From Comamonas sp. lk (GTDB lineage: Bacteria > Pseudomonadota > Gammaproteobacteria > Burkholderiales > Burkholderiaceae_C): 64,000 nt of DNA. Made by a program: the position numbers and the translations under genes. A model generated the notes under the pieces. That model saw only the letters and a list, made by a program, of their open reading frames with translations. It did no database searches and was not told the origin of the DNA. Position 1 is the first letter of the stretch. Every line of letters starts with the position of its first letter. Shown piece by piece: positions 43,727 through 52,578 of this stretch. Location: NCBI RefSeq assembly GCF_900564145.1, contig NZ_UOOB01000001.1, forward strand, positions 2,048,754 through 2,112,753, written 5' to 3'.

Positions 43727-44695
43727 TTAATCGATCTTGATGCCGATTGTGTTGATGATCTTTCCCCACTTCGCATAGTCATTGTTAATGATGTCTGAGA
43801 ACTGCTCCGATGTGGTCGGCTGCGGAAGGAAGTTGATTGACATTAGGCGGTCTCGGAGATCAGGCAGTTCCAGCGCCTTGTTGAGCTCCGTGTTCAGTTG
43901 CTTGATAGTCGCGGCCGGAGTGCCGGCTGGCGCAAACAGCCCATACCAGGATTCCGCTTCGAAATCGACCCCTTGCTCGATCAAGGTCGGCACATCTGGC
44001 AGTGTCGGAACCCGCTGTTTCGTCACGAGGGCCAGCGCGCGCATTTTCCCAGCTTTGATATAGGGCAGTGCCGAACTCAGCCCCGTGAACATGACCGGGA
44101 TATGGCCAGCCATCAAGTCGTTCATTGCGGGGGCGACGCCTTTGTAGGGCACGTGGATGAGGTCCACGCCCACCCGGGATTTGACAGCCTCGCCGATGAG
44201 ATGGCCGCCAGAGCCATTGCCCCAAGACGCATAGGAGAGCTTGCCCGGCTTGGCTTTCGCAAGTGCGGTTAGCTCGGATAAGGATTTGACGGGCAGGGAC
44301 GGGTCTACCACCAATACGATGGCGGACCGAACAGCCATTCCGATGGGTACGAAATCTTTGAGTGCGTCATAGGACATTCGCGAATGCAGGTGAGGCAGCA
44401 TCGTATGGGTCGCTGCCAGCGTCAACAGCAGGGTATGGCCATCGGGCTTGGCCTTGGCGACGGTTTCCACACCGATGATTCCGGTGGCCCCGGGGCGGTT
44501 ATCCACCATGACGGACTGCTTGAGTCCTGTGCCGAGCTTTTGTGCCAGGAGGCGGCCCAGAATGTCGGAGTCGCCGCCAGCGGGAAATGGCACGACCAGC
44601 TTGATCGGCTGGCTCGGGTAGCTGGGTTGGGCTGCGGTTTGGCCTGCGAGGGTCAAGGCAGCACAGGCTGTCAGAAGCGAATAGATGAGTTTCAT
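43727..44695 (-). CDS. Bug family (TctC-like) tripartite tricarboxylate transporter binding protein
   Basis: A 322-residue periplasmic binding protein with a Sec signal (residues 1-22). The pattern YPSQPIKLVVPFPAGGDSDILGRLL, VDNRPGATGIIGVETVAKAKPDGHTLL and IHVPYKGVAPAMNDLMAGHIPVMF is diagnostic. No tctA/tctB membrane genes are in the window, as is common for the many orphan Bug proteins of Burkholderiales. Probably binds a carboxylate related to the pathway here. It lies between the hydratase and the IclR genes. Confidence 0.9.
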   Translation of the reverse strand: MKLIYSLLTACAALTLAGQTAAQPSYPSQPIKLVVPFPAGGDSDILGRLLAQKLGTGLKQSVMVDNRPGATGIIGVETVAKAKPDGHTLLLTLAATHTMLPHLHSRMSYDALKDFVPIGMAVRSAIVLVVDPSLPVKSLSELTALAKAKPGKLSYASWGNGSGGHLIGEAVKSRVGVDLIHVPYKGVAPAMNDLMAGHIPVMFTGLSSALPYIKAGKMRALALVTKQRVPTLPDVPTLIEQGVDFEAESWYGLFAPAGTPAATIKQLNTELNKALELPDLRDRLMSINFLPQPTTSEQFSDIINNDYAKWGKIINTIGIKID

Positions 44696-44849
44696 GTTTC
44701 CAGTTCCGTGGGGCTAGGCAATCCGTCGCAAAATCTTCGTGCAGTTGCCCTGTACGAAGCTCCTGACAAAAGCATAGGCATCCCATGCTGGCTTTCGATA
44801 GGTGTTTTGCTGTGTGAACCGTTTGGCCACCCGGCCCGTGCCGTCGCTG

Positions 44850-45632
44850 TTATCGCAGGCCCAGCGCGCGCTCCACGCTGCGCACCAGTGTCACCAGCCG
44901 CGGTCCGATCTCGCGTTCGAGCACCCCGTCCTCAGCCTGCTCCGCCATGATGCCGCAGTTGAACACTAGGATTTCGGCATTCACCGGCATGGCCATCGGC
45001 ACACCCACTGAGTGGTGCTCCGGGCGCCAGTCGCCGCGGTTGCGGCAAAAGCCCAGTTCCAGCAAATCGCGTTGCGCTTCTGCGATGCGTGCATGGTGTC
45101 TTTGGTATGACCTCGGCTCGTTGACTTTCAGTTGGTTCAGAATTTCGTCCCTCTTGCGGGCGCAGGCGTGCGACAGCCAGGCCCGTCCCATCGCCGTTTC
45201 CAGCAGCGGAAGCGGCAAGCCGATGTCGGAGCGCGGCATGGGGCTTTCCGCGCGCCGGCACGCCTCGACGTTGATCATGTGGAGCCGGTCACGTATGCCC
45301 AGTGCGACCGTGCCGTTGTACTCATCCGCCAGCGCCTGCATGTACGGACGCGCCACCTGGCGAGCACGCATGCCGGCGAGCAGGGAGTAGCCCATGGACA
45401 GCACCGACGACCCCAGGCGATACCGGTGGAGGATCTTGTCGTGCCGAAGGTAGCCCTGCTGGACGAGTGTGTAGAGCAGGCGCGAAACCGTCGCTTTGTT
45501 AAGGCCCGTGCGCTCCACGAAATCGCGGCAGCGAAGCGCCGCTTCTCCGGCGCGAAAGCATTGCATCAGCTCCAGCCCGCGCGCCAGCGTATTGGCGAAC
45601 TGCCGGTCTTTTTCAATGGTGTGCGGGGGCAT
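44850..45632 (-). CDS. IclR family transcriptional regulator (copy 1)
   Basis: A 260-residue regulator. N-terminal winged helix: RGLELMQCFRAGEAALRCRDFVERTGLNKATVSRLLYTLVQQGYL. The C-terminal IclR effector domain contains GTVALGIRDRLHMINVEACRR and ETAMGRAWLSHA. Start ATG 45632 lies inside the 3' end of the preceding IclR gene (20-base overlap), so the two are translationally linked. The paralogues are similar throughout and probably control the flanking catabolic genes. Confidence 0.88.
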   Translation of the reverse strand: MPPHTIEKDRQFANTLARGLELMQCFRAGEAALRCRDFVERTGLNKATVSRLLYTLVQQGYLRHDKILHRYRLGSSVLSMGYSLLAGMRARQVARPYMQALADEYNGTVALGIRDRLHMINVEACRRAESPMPRSDIGLPLPLLETAMGRAWLSHACARKRDEILNQLKVNEPRSYQRHHARIAEAQRDLLELGFCRNRGDWRPEHHSVGVPMAMPVNAEILVFNCGIMAEQAEDGVLEREIGPRLVTLVRSVERALGLR

Positions 45633-46482
45633 CGCGCATTCCCGTGGTTTCGGCGTCGAGCCGATGCCGTACCTCGGCGACCAAGGCCAGCAGACGCCGT
45701 CCCAGTGCCTCCTCCAGGGCCCGCGAGGCAAGGGCCTTTCCCGGGACGCAGCAGTTGAAAACCAGCAACTCGTCTTCGACGGTGACGCCGAGCGGCACGG
45801 CCACCGCATGGACTCCGTCATGGAAGTCGCCTCGCGTAAAGCAGTAGCCAAACTGCGCCATGTCCTGGCGCGCCGCGTCCAGTTCGGCCTGGTATCTGCG
45901 CCATATGTCCGGCGTATCGCATTCCAGCGCCTGTTGCACCGTAGCAGCCTGCTCGCTTGGCGCGCGCGCCAGCCAGGCCCGGCCCATGGCCGTCTGCAGC
46001 ATGGGAATGCTGGCGCCAATGTCGGGCAATTGATCCACCAGGTCGCGTGCACGGCAGGTCTCCAGATAGACCATCTGCGTGCGGTCGCGCATGCCCAGCG
46101 CGACCGTTCCACCCATCTCGGTCGCCAGCGCATGCATCAGCGGCCGGGCGACCTGCCGAACCTTCAAACTGACGAGCAGCGGATAGCCCACGGTGATGGA
46201 CGCCGAGCCCAGCCGGTACCTGCGCATCGCTGTGTCAAATCGCAGAAAGCCCAGCAGCGTCAGCGTGTACGTCAAGCGCGTGATGGTCGCTTTCGACAGG
46301 CCGGTGCGGTGCGCCAGCTCGGCATTGCTGAGCAACTGCTCGGCCAGTGTGAAGCAGCGCAGCAGGTCGAGGCCGTGGACCAGTGAGGTGGCAAACTGGT
46401 AGTCCCGCGCCGGCTTCTTGGTCGAGCGGACTCTGGGCACCTTTGCAGGGAAGCAAGAGGAATGGGGCATGCCTGTCTCCAT
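45613..46482 (-). CDS. IclR family transcriptional regulator (copy 2)
   Basis: A 289-residue IclR-type regulator. The helix-turn-helix reads GLDLLRCFTLAEQLLSNAELAHRTGLSKATITRLTYTLTLLG, and the effector domain has GGTVALGMRDRTQMVYLETCRA and QTAMGRAWLARA. ATG 46482 is listed; ATG 46470 is equally likely because GGAG lies 7 bases before it. It is the first gene of the IclR pair and has its own promoter region behind the acs-like terminator. Confidence 0.87.
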   Translation of the reverse strand: METGMPHSSCFPAKVPRVRSTKKPARDYQFATSLVHGLDLLRCFTLAEQLLSNAELAHRTGLSKATITRLTYTLTLLGFLRFDTAMRRYRLGSASITVGYPLLVSLKVRQVARPLMHALATEMGGTVALGMRDRTQMVYLETCRARDLVDQLPDIGASIPMLQTAMGRAWLARAPSEQAATVQQALECDTPDIWRRYQAELDAARQDMAQFGYCFTRGDFHDGVHAVAVPLGVTVEDELLVFNCCVPGKALASRALEEALGRRLLALVAEVRHRLDAETTGMRDAPAHH

Positions 46483-46618
46483 GTGGCAGCGGATCTTCGA
46501 GACGGACGAAGAACGCCTTCACAGGGTATGGCTGATAGCCGCACGTGCCTATGCGTGTTTCTTTATATTAAACAGCGTTGCACGCAGCCGGCATGCGCAG
46601 GCGGCTGTGACAACAGCC

Positions 46619-46656
46619 AGAAAAGACGCCCTCCAGGCCGCACGGGCCTGGAGGGC
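46619..46656 (-). terminator. Strong terminator after the ADP-forming acyl-CoA synthetase gene
   Basis: GCCCTCCAGGCC (46628-46639) pairs with GGCCTGGAGGGC (46645-46656). On the minus strand the stem is followed by CGTCTTTTC. It sits a few bases after the stop at 46663. Confidence 0.75.
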
Positions 46657-46662
46657 TGCGGC

Positions 46663-48810
46663 TTAATGTTGCGGGTGTGCACCGACCTCGATAACGGCAT
46701 CCACGGCGACGCCGCCCTGGCCTTGCGGCAGCACCAGGAAGGGGTTGATGTCAATGGACTGCAGTTGGTCCTTGGCCGCGTAGGCGAACTGCGACAGTCG
46801 CACCAGCGCATCGGCCAACGCCGCTACATCGCATGCCGGTCGGCCACGCACGCCGTACAGCACGTCTTTTCCCTTGAGCGAGTCGATCATGTCGAGAGCG
46901 GTCGCATGGTCGAATGGGGCCAGCCGGAAGCTGACGTCGCGCAGCACTTCCACCAGTATTCCACCCAGCCCCACCATCACCACGGGGCCGAACACCGGAT
47001 CGGTGTGCACGCCCAAAATGCATTCGACGCCGTCCTTGACCATGGGAGCCACCAGCACGCCTTCGATGCGCGCATCGGGACAATGCTGGCGCGCCGAGGC
47101 CATGACATCGTCGAAGGCGCAGCGAACGCCTTCCGAGGTGCCGAGACTGAGCCGGACACCGTCAACGTCGCTCTTGTGCAGTACGTCCGGCGACAGCAGC
47201 TTGACCACCACCGGTGGGCCAAAGCGCTCTAACGCCGCCACGGCTTCGTTAGCATTCGAGCATGCTGCATGGGCGACCACGGGGAAGCCCGCCTGTTTCA
47301 GCAGGTCCAGCGCCTGCGCTTCGGTGAAATGGGACGTGCTTTGCAATGCCGTGCGCAGGCCCGCGGTCAGTGGCGCCACGATGCTGGCTTGGACGTGGGT
47401 GACGGGGCGGGAGATGGCCGCCAAGGTTCGGATCGCTGCCGTGGGGTCACTGAACAGCAGCACGCCAGCCTCTTCCAACGGCTTGCGCTGGTGCGCGGGT
47501 ATCAGCGTGCAGATCGCCATCAGCATGTCGGGAAAGCGCTTACGCGTTTTCATCAGGCTGTCGCGGTACTGGGGCCACAGCGTTTCGGACATGCCGGATG
47601 CGGCCAGGAAAACGATCAGGCTGTCGTAATTGCCGCTGTCGGCCATCAGGTCGGCGGCGAAGCTCAGCAGGTCGGGCTCGGAAGACGACTGGCCGGTGAT
47701 GTCCACCGGGTTCTTGGGGCCGGCAAAAGGCACGCGCTCCACGATGGCACGCTGCGCTTGAGCCGGCATTTCGGGCAGCACCAGTCCCGCGTCTTCCGCG
47801 TCGTCCGCCATCAGCGCGCCGACCCCGCCGGACACCGTGAGTACGCCCAGGCGCTGGCCTGCGGGGCGCCGCTGGGCCACGCTCAGGGCATAGCCGAAGT
47901 TAAAGAAGTCTTCAATCGTCAGGGCGCGGATCACCCCGTATTGGCGGAACAAGGCGTCATAGACGGCGTCGTCACCCGCCAGCGACGCCGTGTGCGAGGC
48001 CGCCGCCTGGGCCCCCGAGCCGGTGCGCCCGACCTTGGTGACTACCACCGGTTTTCCCAGTTCGTGCGCGCGGGCCAGGGCCCGCTTGAGTGCCTCACCG
48101 TCACGGCAGCCTTCCACGTAGGCCATGATGACTTTGGTGTGGGGATCGTTGGCCAGCCATTCGATGCAGGCGGCCACGTCCACGCTGCACTGGTTGCCCG
48201 TACTCATCCAATACGAGAGTCCCATGCCACGCTCGCGGGCCATGCTGTAGGCATAGGCACCAAAGGCACCGCTTTGCGTCACCATGCCCACGTTGCCGGC
48301 CTCGACCAGTCCGGCAAAGGGGGCGGGTGAAAAGGTCGCGTACAGCTTTTCGCGCACGTTCATGAAGCCCAGGCAATTCGGGCCCAGGATGGCCATGTTG
48401 TGCTGGCGCGCAATGGCCGCCAGGCGCTCCTGGGCGATGACGCCTTCCGCGCCGACTTCGGCGTAGCCGGACGTGAACACCACCGCGCTGCGGGCCCCGG
48501 CGCGGGCGGCTTCCTCGATCGCCGCGCCGGCGGCGGCGGCCGGTACCGCCACGATGGCCATGTCCACGGGCGCACCGATGCTCGCGATGTCCGGATAGGC
48601 ACGCAGGCCCTGCACCTCGGTCGCTTTTGGGTTGATTGGGTAGATCTTGCCGCCGTAGCCATGGCGGATCAGGTGCGTCAAGGGCAGGGCGCCGATCTTG
48701 TGCAAGGCCGACGAGGCGCCGATGATGGCAACGCTCTGGGGGCGGAACATCGTGGTCAGCGCGCAATCGTTCTGCAATGCGTCGCTTTTGAAAGGGTGGC
48801 GTGCGTTCAT
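46663..48810 (-). CDS. ADP-forming acyl-CoA synthetase (acetate-CoA ligase family)
   Basis: A 715-residue fused alpha/beta acyl-CoA synthetase. It has an N-terminal CoA-binding Rossmann domain (SVAIIGASSALHKIGALP near residue 26) and succinyl-CoA-ligase-like domains (NVGMVTQSGAFGAYA; active-site His in AASHTASLAGDDAVYDAL near residue 260). The C-terminal ATP-grasp domain has FPVVAHAACSNANEAV, VVKLLSPDVLHKSDVDGV and VMVGLGGILVEVLRD. It would turn a carboxylic acid into its CoA ester, feeding beta-oxidation. ATG 48810 is used; an ATG at 48852 would add 14 residues. Same direction as the Bug gene upstream. Confidence 0.88.
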   Translation of the reverse strand: MNARHPFKSDALQNDCALTTMFRPQSVAIIGASSALHKIGALPLTHLIRHGYGGKIYPINPKATEVQGLRAYPDIASIGAPVDMAIVAVPAAAAGAAIEEAARAGARSAVVFTSGYAEVGAEGVIAQERLAAIARQHNMAILGPNCLGFMNVREKLYATFSPAPFAGLVEAGNVGMVTQSGAFGAYAYSMARERGMGLSYWMSTGNQCSVDVAACIEWLANDPHTKVIMAYVEGCRDGEALKRALARAHELGKPVVVTKVGRTGSGAQAAASHTASLAGDDAVYDALFRQYGVIRALTIEDFFNFGYALSVAQRRPAGQRLGVLTVSGGVGALMADDAEDAGLVLPEMPAQAQRAIVERVPFAGPKNPVDITGQSSSEPDLLSFAADLMADSGNYDSLIVFLAASGMSETLWPQYRDSLMKTRKRFPDMLMAICTLIPAHQRKPLEEAGVLLFSDPTAAIRTLAAISRPVTHVQASIVAPLTAGLRTALQSTSHFTEAQALDLLKQAGFPVVAHAACSNANEAVAALERFGPPVVVKLLSPDVLHKSDVDGVRLSLGTSEGVRCAFDDVMASARQHCPDARIEGVLVAPMVKDGVECILGVHTDPVFGPVVMVGLGGILVEVLRDVSFRLAPFDHATALDMIDSLKGKDVLYGVRGRPACDVAALADALVRLSQFAYAAKDQLQSIDINPFLVLPQGQGGVAVDAVIEVGAHPQH

Positions 48811-48943
48811 GCTGAAATTCTCAAAGGATGCGCCCGCGGGGGCGTGGTCTCGCATTTGCGCCAGGCGATGGAGCAAGCTTGCGACAGGGATGAAAGGGGC
48901 GAGGCAGGGGTGACTGCCTGGAACTACGGGTGCCGCAGGGCGT

Positions 48944-49930
48944 TTACTCCAGCTTCGCGCCGGAGAGTTTGGCAAGCCGTGCCCAGGTGGCCACGTCCTT
49001 GCGCTGCATCACGGCGAATTCATCGACGTTGAGCGTTGAAGGGTTCAAACCGAGACTGGCCAGCGTTTTCTGGATTTCCTGGTCCACGACGAGCTTGGCC
49101 AGTGCTGCCCGCAGTTTTTCCTGTACCGGACGCGGCGTCTGGGGCGGAGCGAAAACGGCATACCAGCTGTCGGTGTCGAAAGTGATGCCCTGTTCGGTCA
49201 GCGTGGGCACATCGGGCATGCTGGGTGCTCGCTTGGAGCCGGTCACGGCGATCACCCGTACCTTGCCCGTCTTGTAAAACGGAGTAATCGTCGTCACATC
49301 GACCATCGTCAGCGGCAACTGGCCGGCGATGGTGTCGTTGAGTGCCAGTAACGCCCCCTTGTACGGGATGTGGAGCATCTTGGTGCCACTCTCGCCCTGG
49401 AGCATTTCCATGGCCAGGTGTCCCGCCGAGCCTATGCCCCAGCTACCGTACGAGCCTCCGTTGGAGGTCTTCTTGCTCCAGGCAATCAACTCCTTGACGT
49501 TGTGGACGGGCAGCGACGGGTGGACGGCGATGGCGTTGCCGAAGCTCGCAATATGCACCAGTGGCACAAAGTCTTTGACCGGGTCGTAGGGCAACTGTGG
49601 ATACAAGGCAGGAGCAATGGCATGGGTGGCGGTGTTGCTTAGCATCAGGGTGTAGCCATCGCCCCGCGCCCGGGCCACGCTGCTCGCAGCCATGGTGCCA
49701 GCCGCACCGATGACGTTTTCCACCACGACCGCTTGCTTGAGTGATTCGGAAAGCTGCTTGGCGAGTACACGACCCAGGGTGTCGGCGCCACCACCAGCAG
49801 GGTAGGGTACGACGAGGCGTAGCGGGCGATCGGGGAAATCGGCAGCAATGGTTGGAAACGAAGTTCCTGCCGTGGTCGCGACCAGCGCGATGGCAGCCAA
49901 AACTGCGCGTCGTTGCAATTGAATCGTCAT
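48944..49930 (-). CDS. Bug family (TctC-like) binding protein
   Basis: A 328-residue periplasmic binding protein. The leader has LQRRAVLAAIALVATTAGTSFP, with a twin Arg. The core is FPDRPLRLVVPYPAGGGADTLGRVL, GAAGTMAASSVARARGDGYTLM and LHIPYKGALLALNDTIAGQLPLTM. It is the first gene of the leftward group and faces the acyl-CoA dehydrogenase operon across a 296-base divergent promoter region. Confidence 0.9.
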   Translation of the reverse strand: MTIQLQRRAVLAAIALVATTAGTSFPTIAADFPDRPLRLVVPYPAGGGADTLGRVLAKQLSESLKQAVVVENVIGAAGTMAASSVARARGDGYTLMLSNTATHAIAPALYPQLPYDPVKDFVPLVHIASFGNAIAVHPSLPVHNVKELIAWSKKTSNGGSYGSWGIGSAGHLAMEMLQGESGTKMLHIPYKGALLALNDTIAGQLPLTMVDVTTITPFYKTGKVRVIAVTGSKRAPSMPDVPTLTEQGITFDTDSWYAVFAPPQTPRPVQEKLRAALAKLVVDQEIQKTLASLGLNPSTLNVDEFAVMQRKDVATWARLAKLSGAKLE

Positions 49931-50226
49931 GGTGCTCTTTCCAAAATTACCGCTGAAACATGGTGTGGTCCGAAGTCAGTGTCGTCGCCGACCATGGCAG
50001 CGGCAAGCCGCCGAGCGTAAGGTTTTGCTATGTGAGCCTGGCAGGGTGGGCGCGCACTTTTCGCGACGCAAAAGGTGAACAGGTTCTAGGGAAAACGCGC
50101 GCCTGCGGCAAAAGGCGTGCGGCCGCTGTGGAACACATAGCGAAACACCGCGCCGGAAAACGGGTCGTCGCTCCAATAATTAATTTCTTGCCTACCTTGG
50201 CATGCGATTCGATTCAGGAGACACGC

Positions 50227-51420
50227 ATGGGTTTGAAGTTCAGTCCGGCCGACGAGGCCTTCCGGCAGGGCGTACGCACTTTTGTGCGCACACATCTTCC
50301 CGACCGCATCCGCGACAAGGTCGCTGCTCACCGTCCATTGGATAGGGAAGACTATCTGGACTGGCATCGCCTTCTGGCGGCCAAGGGATGGGTGGCCCCT
50401 GGCTGGCCGGTGGAGTATGGCGGTACCGGATGGACACCGGTGCAGACCTATATCTACGAAGAGGAGCTGGATCTGGCCAATGCCCCGCGTGTGCCGGCCT
50501 TCGGCCCACGGATGGTGGCGCCGGTGATTACGGCGTTTGGCACAGAAGCTCAGAAAAGCCGGTTTCTGCCGCGCATTCTCAGCGGCGAGGACTGGTGGTG
50601 CCAGGGCTACTCCGAGCCTGGTGCAGGCTCGGACCTAGCCGGGTTGAAGACCCGCGCTGAAGTGCGCGATGACGGCTTCGTCGTGAACGGCCAGAAGACC
50701 TGGACCACGCTGGCGCAGCACGCCAATATGATTTTTTGCCTGGTGCGCACCGATGGCAGCGCCATCAAGCAAAAAGGCATTTCCTTTCTGCTGATCGACA
50801 TGGCGACGCCCGGCATCACGGTGCGGCCCATCATCACCCTGGACGGTGAGCACGAGGTCAACGAGATCTTTTTTGAAAACGTGTTCGTGCCGCGTGAGAA
50901 CCTTGTGGGCGAAGTGAATGAGGGCTGGACCTACGCGAAGTACCTGCTGAGCCACGAGCGCTTCGGTATCGCCCAGATCGGCCGCTCCAAGCGTGAGCTG
51001 ACCCTGCTCAAGCGCATCGTGCGCGGCCAGCTCGGTGGCATGTTCACATCGGCCCGCGCTGCGCGGTTGAATGAACGCATCGCGGAACTGGAGATCGACC
51101 TGCTGGCGCTGGAGTACACCAATCTGCGACTGGTCAGCGAGGCCCAGGCCGGCGGCGAGGTGGGCGCGCGGCCGTCAATCCTGAAAATCAAGGGCAGCGA
51201 ACTGGCACAGGGCATCAGCGAGCTTCTGGTCGAGGCCATAGGGCCGCGCAGCCTGTCTTATGTCGACCCCCATGTCGCGACCCAGACAGCGCTGGATGCC
51301 GAGCTGCGCGAGGCGTCGGCCATCACGCGCCAGTACCTCAACTGGCGCAAGTTATCGATCTTCGGCGGCAGCAACGAGATCCAGAAAAACATCCTGTCCA
51401 AGGTCGCCCTTGGGCTGTAG
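50227..51420 (+). CDS. Acyl-CoA dehydrogenase, first subunit of a probable heteromer
   Basis: A 397-residue flavoprotein. Seen: WVAPGWPVEYGGTGWTPVQ near residue 58, CQGYSEPGAGSDLAGLKTRA near residue 127 (FAD/substrate loop), WTTLAQHANMIFCLVRTD, and the C-terminal LSIFGGSNEIQKNILSK, which binds FAD. The region where a catalytic Glu usually sits (before the IFGGSNE block) reads ALDAELREASAITRQYL and lacks the normal G.GY..E pattern. The following gene has that Glu-bearing motif instead, so the two probably form an alpha2beta2 enzyme. ATG 50227 follows AGGAGACACGC. Confidence 0.9.
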   Translation: MGLKFSPADEAFRQGVRTFVRTHLPDRIRDKVAAHRPLDREDYLDWHRLLAAKGWVAPGWPVEYGGTGWTPVQTYIYEEELDLANAPRVPAFGPRMVAPVITAFGTEAQKSRFLPRILSGEDWWCQGYSEPGAGSDLAGLKTRAEVRDDGFVVNGQKTWTTLAQHANMIFCLVRTDGSAIKQKGISFLLIDMATPGITVRPIITLDGEHEVNEIFFENVFVPRENLVGEVNEGWTYAKYLLSHERFGIAQIGRSKRELTLLKRIVRGQLGGMFTSARAARLNERIAELEIDLLALEYTNLRLVSEAQAGGEVGARPSILKIKGSELAQGISELLVEAIGPRSLSYVDPHVATQTALDAELREASAITRQYLNWRKLSIFGGSNEIQKNILSKVALGL

Positions 51421-51434
51421 AAAGGGTCAATACC

Positions 51435-52541
51435 ATGGATTTTTCCTTGAATGAAATGCAGCAAATGCTGTCCGATAGCATTGCACGCTACGTCTCGCGT
51501 GAGGGCGCCAGTGCCCGCGATTTTTCGCCCGCCCGCTGGAAGCAGTTTGCCGAGATGGGCCTGCTGGGCCTGACGGTTTCCGAGAGTCTGGGCGGATCGG
51601 GAGGCAGCGCGGTCGACGCGGCCTGTGTGATGGAGCAGCTCGGACGCGGCTGTGTGCGCACGCCCTACGCTTTCAGCGCGGTCTACGCCAGCAGCCTGCT
51701 GGGCGATCTGGGCGACGCTGCGCAGCAAGATCGCTGGCTCACGGCACTGGCCAGCGGCGAAGCGATGTTCGCTTGCGCTGTCTACGAAGTCGAGGCCCGT
51801 CATGACCTGTTGCCGCTGGCTGCACGGGCTGAGCGCCAGGGCGATGGGTTCGTGCTCAGCGGACACAAATCCAATGTCTGGTATGCCCAGCATGCCTCCC
51901 ACGTGATCGTCGCCGCACGCACCGAAGGCGTGGCCGGCGATGCACAGGGCCTGAGCTTGTTTGTCCTGCCGACCGATGCGCCGCAGCTCGTCTGGCGCCA
52001 CTTTCCCACCGTCGACGGGGGCTGCGCATCGGAGCTGACGCTGAACAAGGTGGTGGCTACGGCGGCACAGGTGCTGGGGCCGGTCGGCGACGCGCATGCC
52101 GCGCTGAGCACGGCCGAGCGGCGCACGACGGCGGCGCTGGCCGCTGAGAGCGTGGGCCTGTCCACGGTGATGCTGGACATGACCGTCGAGTATGCCCGCA
52201 CGCGTCAGCAGTTCGGCCAGGCGATAGGTGCGAGTCAGGCGCTGCAGCACCGCATGGTTGACATGCTGATTGAGGTCGAACAGGCGCGCTCGCTTGCCTG
52301 GTTCGCGGCCACCTCGGTCGACGAGGGCGATGCGGTGGCTCAGACCCGGGCCGTGTCGGCCGCCAAAGCGCGCACCGGCGCGGCTGGCAGCAGGGTCGGT
52401 AAGGATGCCATCCAGTTGCACGGTGGCATGGGCATGACCGATGAGCTGCTGCTGTCCCAGTACGTCAAGCGCCAGATGGCCGTCGAACAGACGCTTGGTG
52501 ATACGGCGTTCCATGTCGAACGTTTTGCCCGCATCGACTGA
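51435..52541 (+). CDS. Acyl-CoA dehydrogenase, second subunit of a probable heteromer
   Basis: A 368-residue acyl-CoA dehydrogenase family protein. FAEMGLLGLTVSESLGGSGGSAVDAA is near residue 37 and TVEYARTRQQFGQAIGASQALQHRMVDM near residue 252. The likely catalytic-base motif IQLHGGMGMTDELLLSQYVKR is near residue 320. It lacks the GSNEIQ-type FAD motif that its partner has at the C-terminus. It starts 14 bases after the first subunit. Complementary pairs of this sort are known from steroid side-chain degradation (FadE26-27, FadE28-29) but occur elsewhere too. Confidence 0.88.
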   Translation: MDFSLNEMQQMLSDSIARYVSREGASARDFSPARWKQFAEMGLLGLTVSESLGGSGGSAVDAACVMEQLGRGCVRTPYAFSAVYASSLLGDLGDAAQQDRWLTALASGEAMFACAVYEVEARHDLLPLAARAERQGDGFVLSGHKSNVWYAQHASHVIVAARTEGVAGDAQGLSLFVLPTDAPQLVWRHFPTVDGGCASELTLNKVVATAAQVLGPVGDAHAALSTAERRTTAALAAESVGLSTVMLDMTVEYARTRQQFGQAIGASQALQHRMVDMLIEVEQARSLAWFAATSVDEGDAVAQTRAVSAAKARTGAAGSRVGKDAIQLHGGMGMTDELLLSQYVKRQMAVEQTLGDTAFHVERFARID

Positions 52542-52578
52542 AGCCGAGCGCCTTTTTCATTCTTCATTGAGTATCGAC

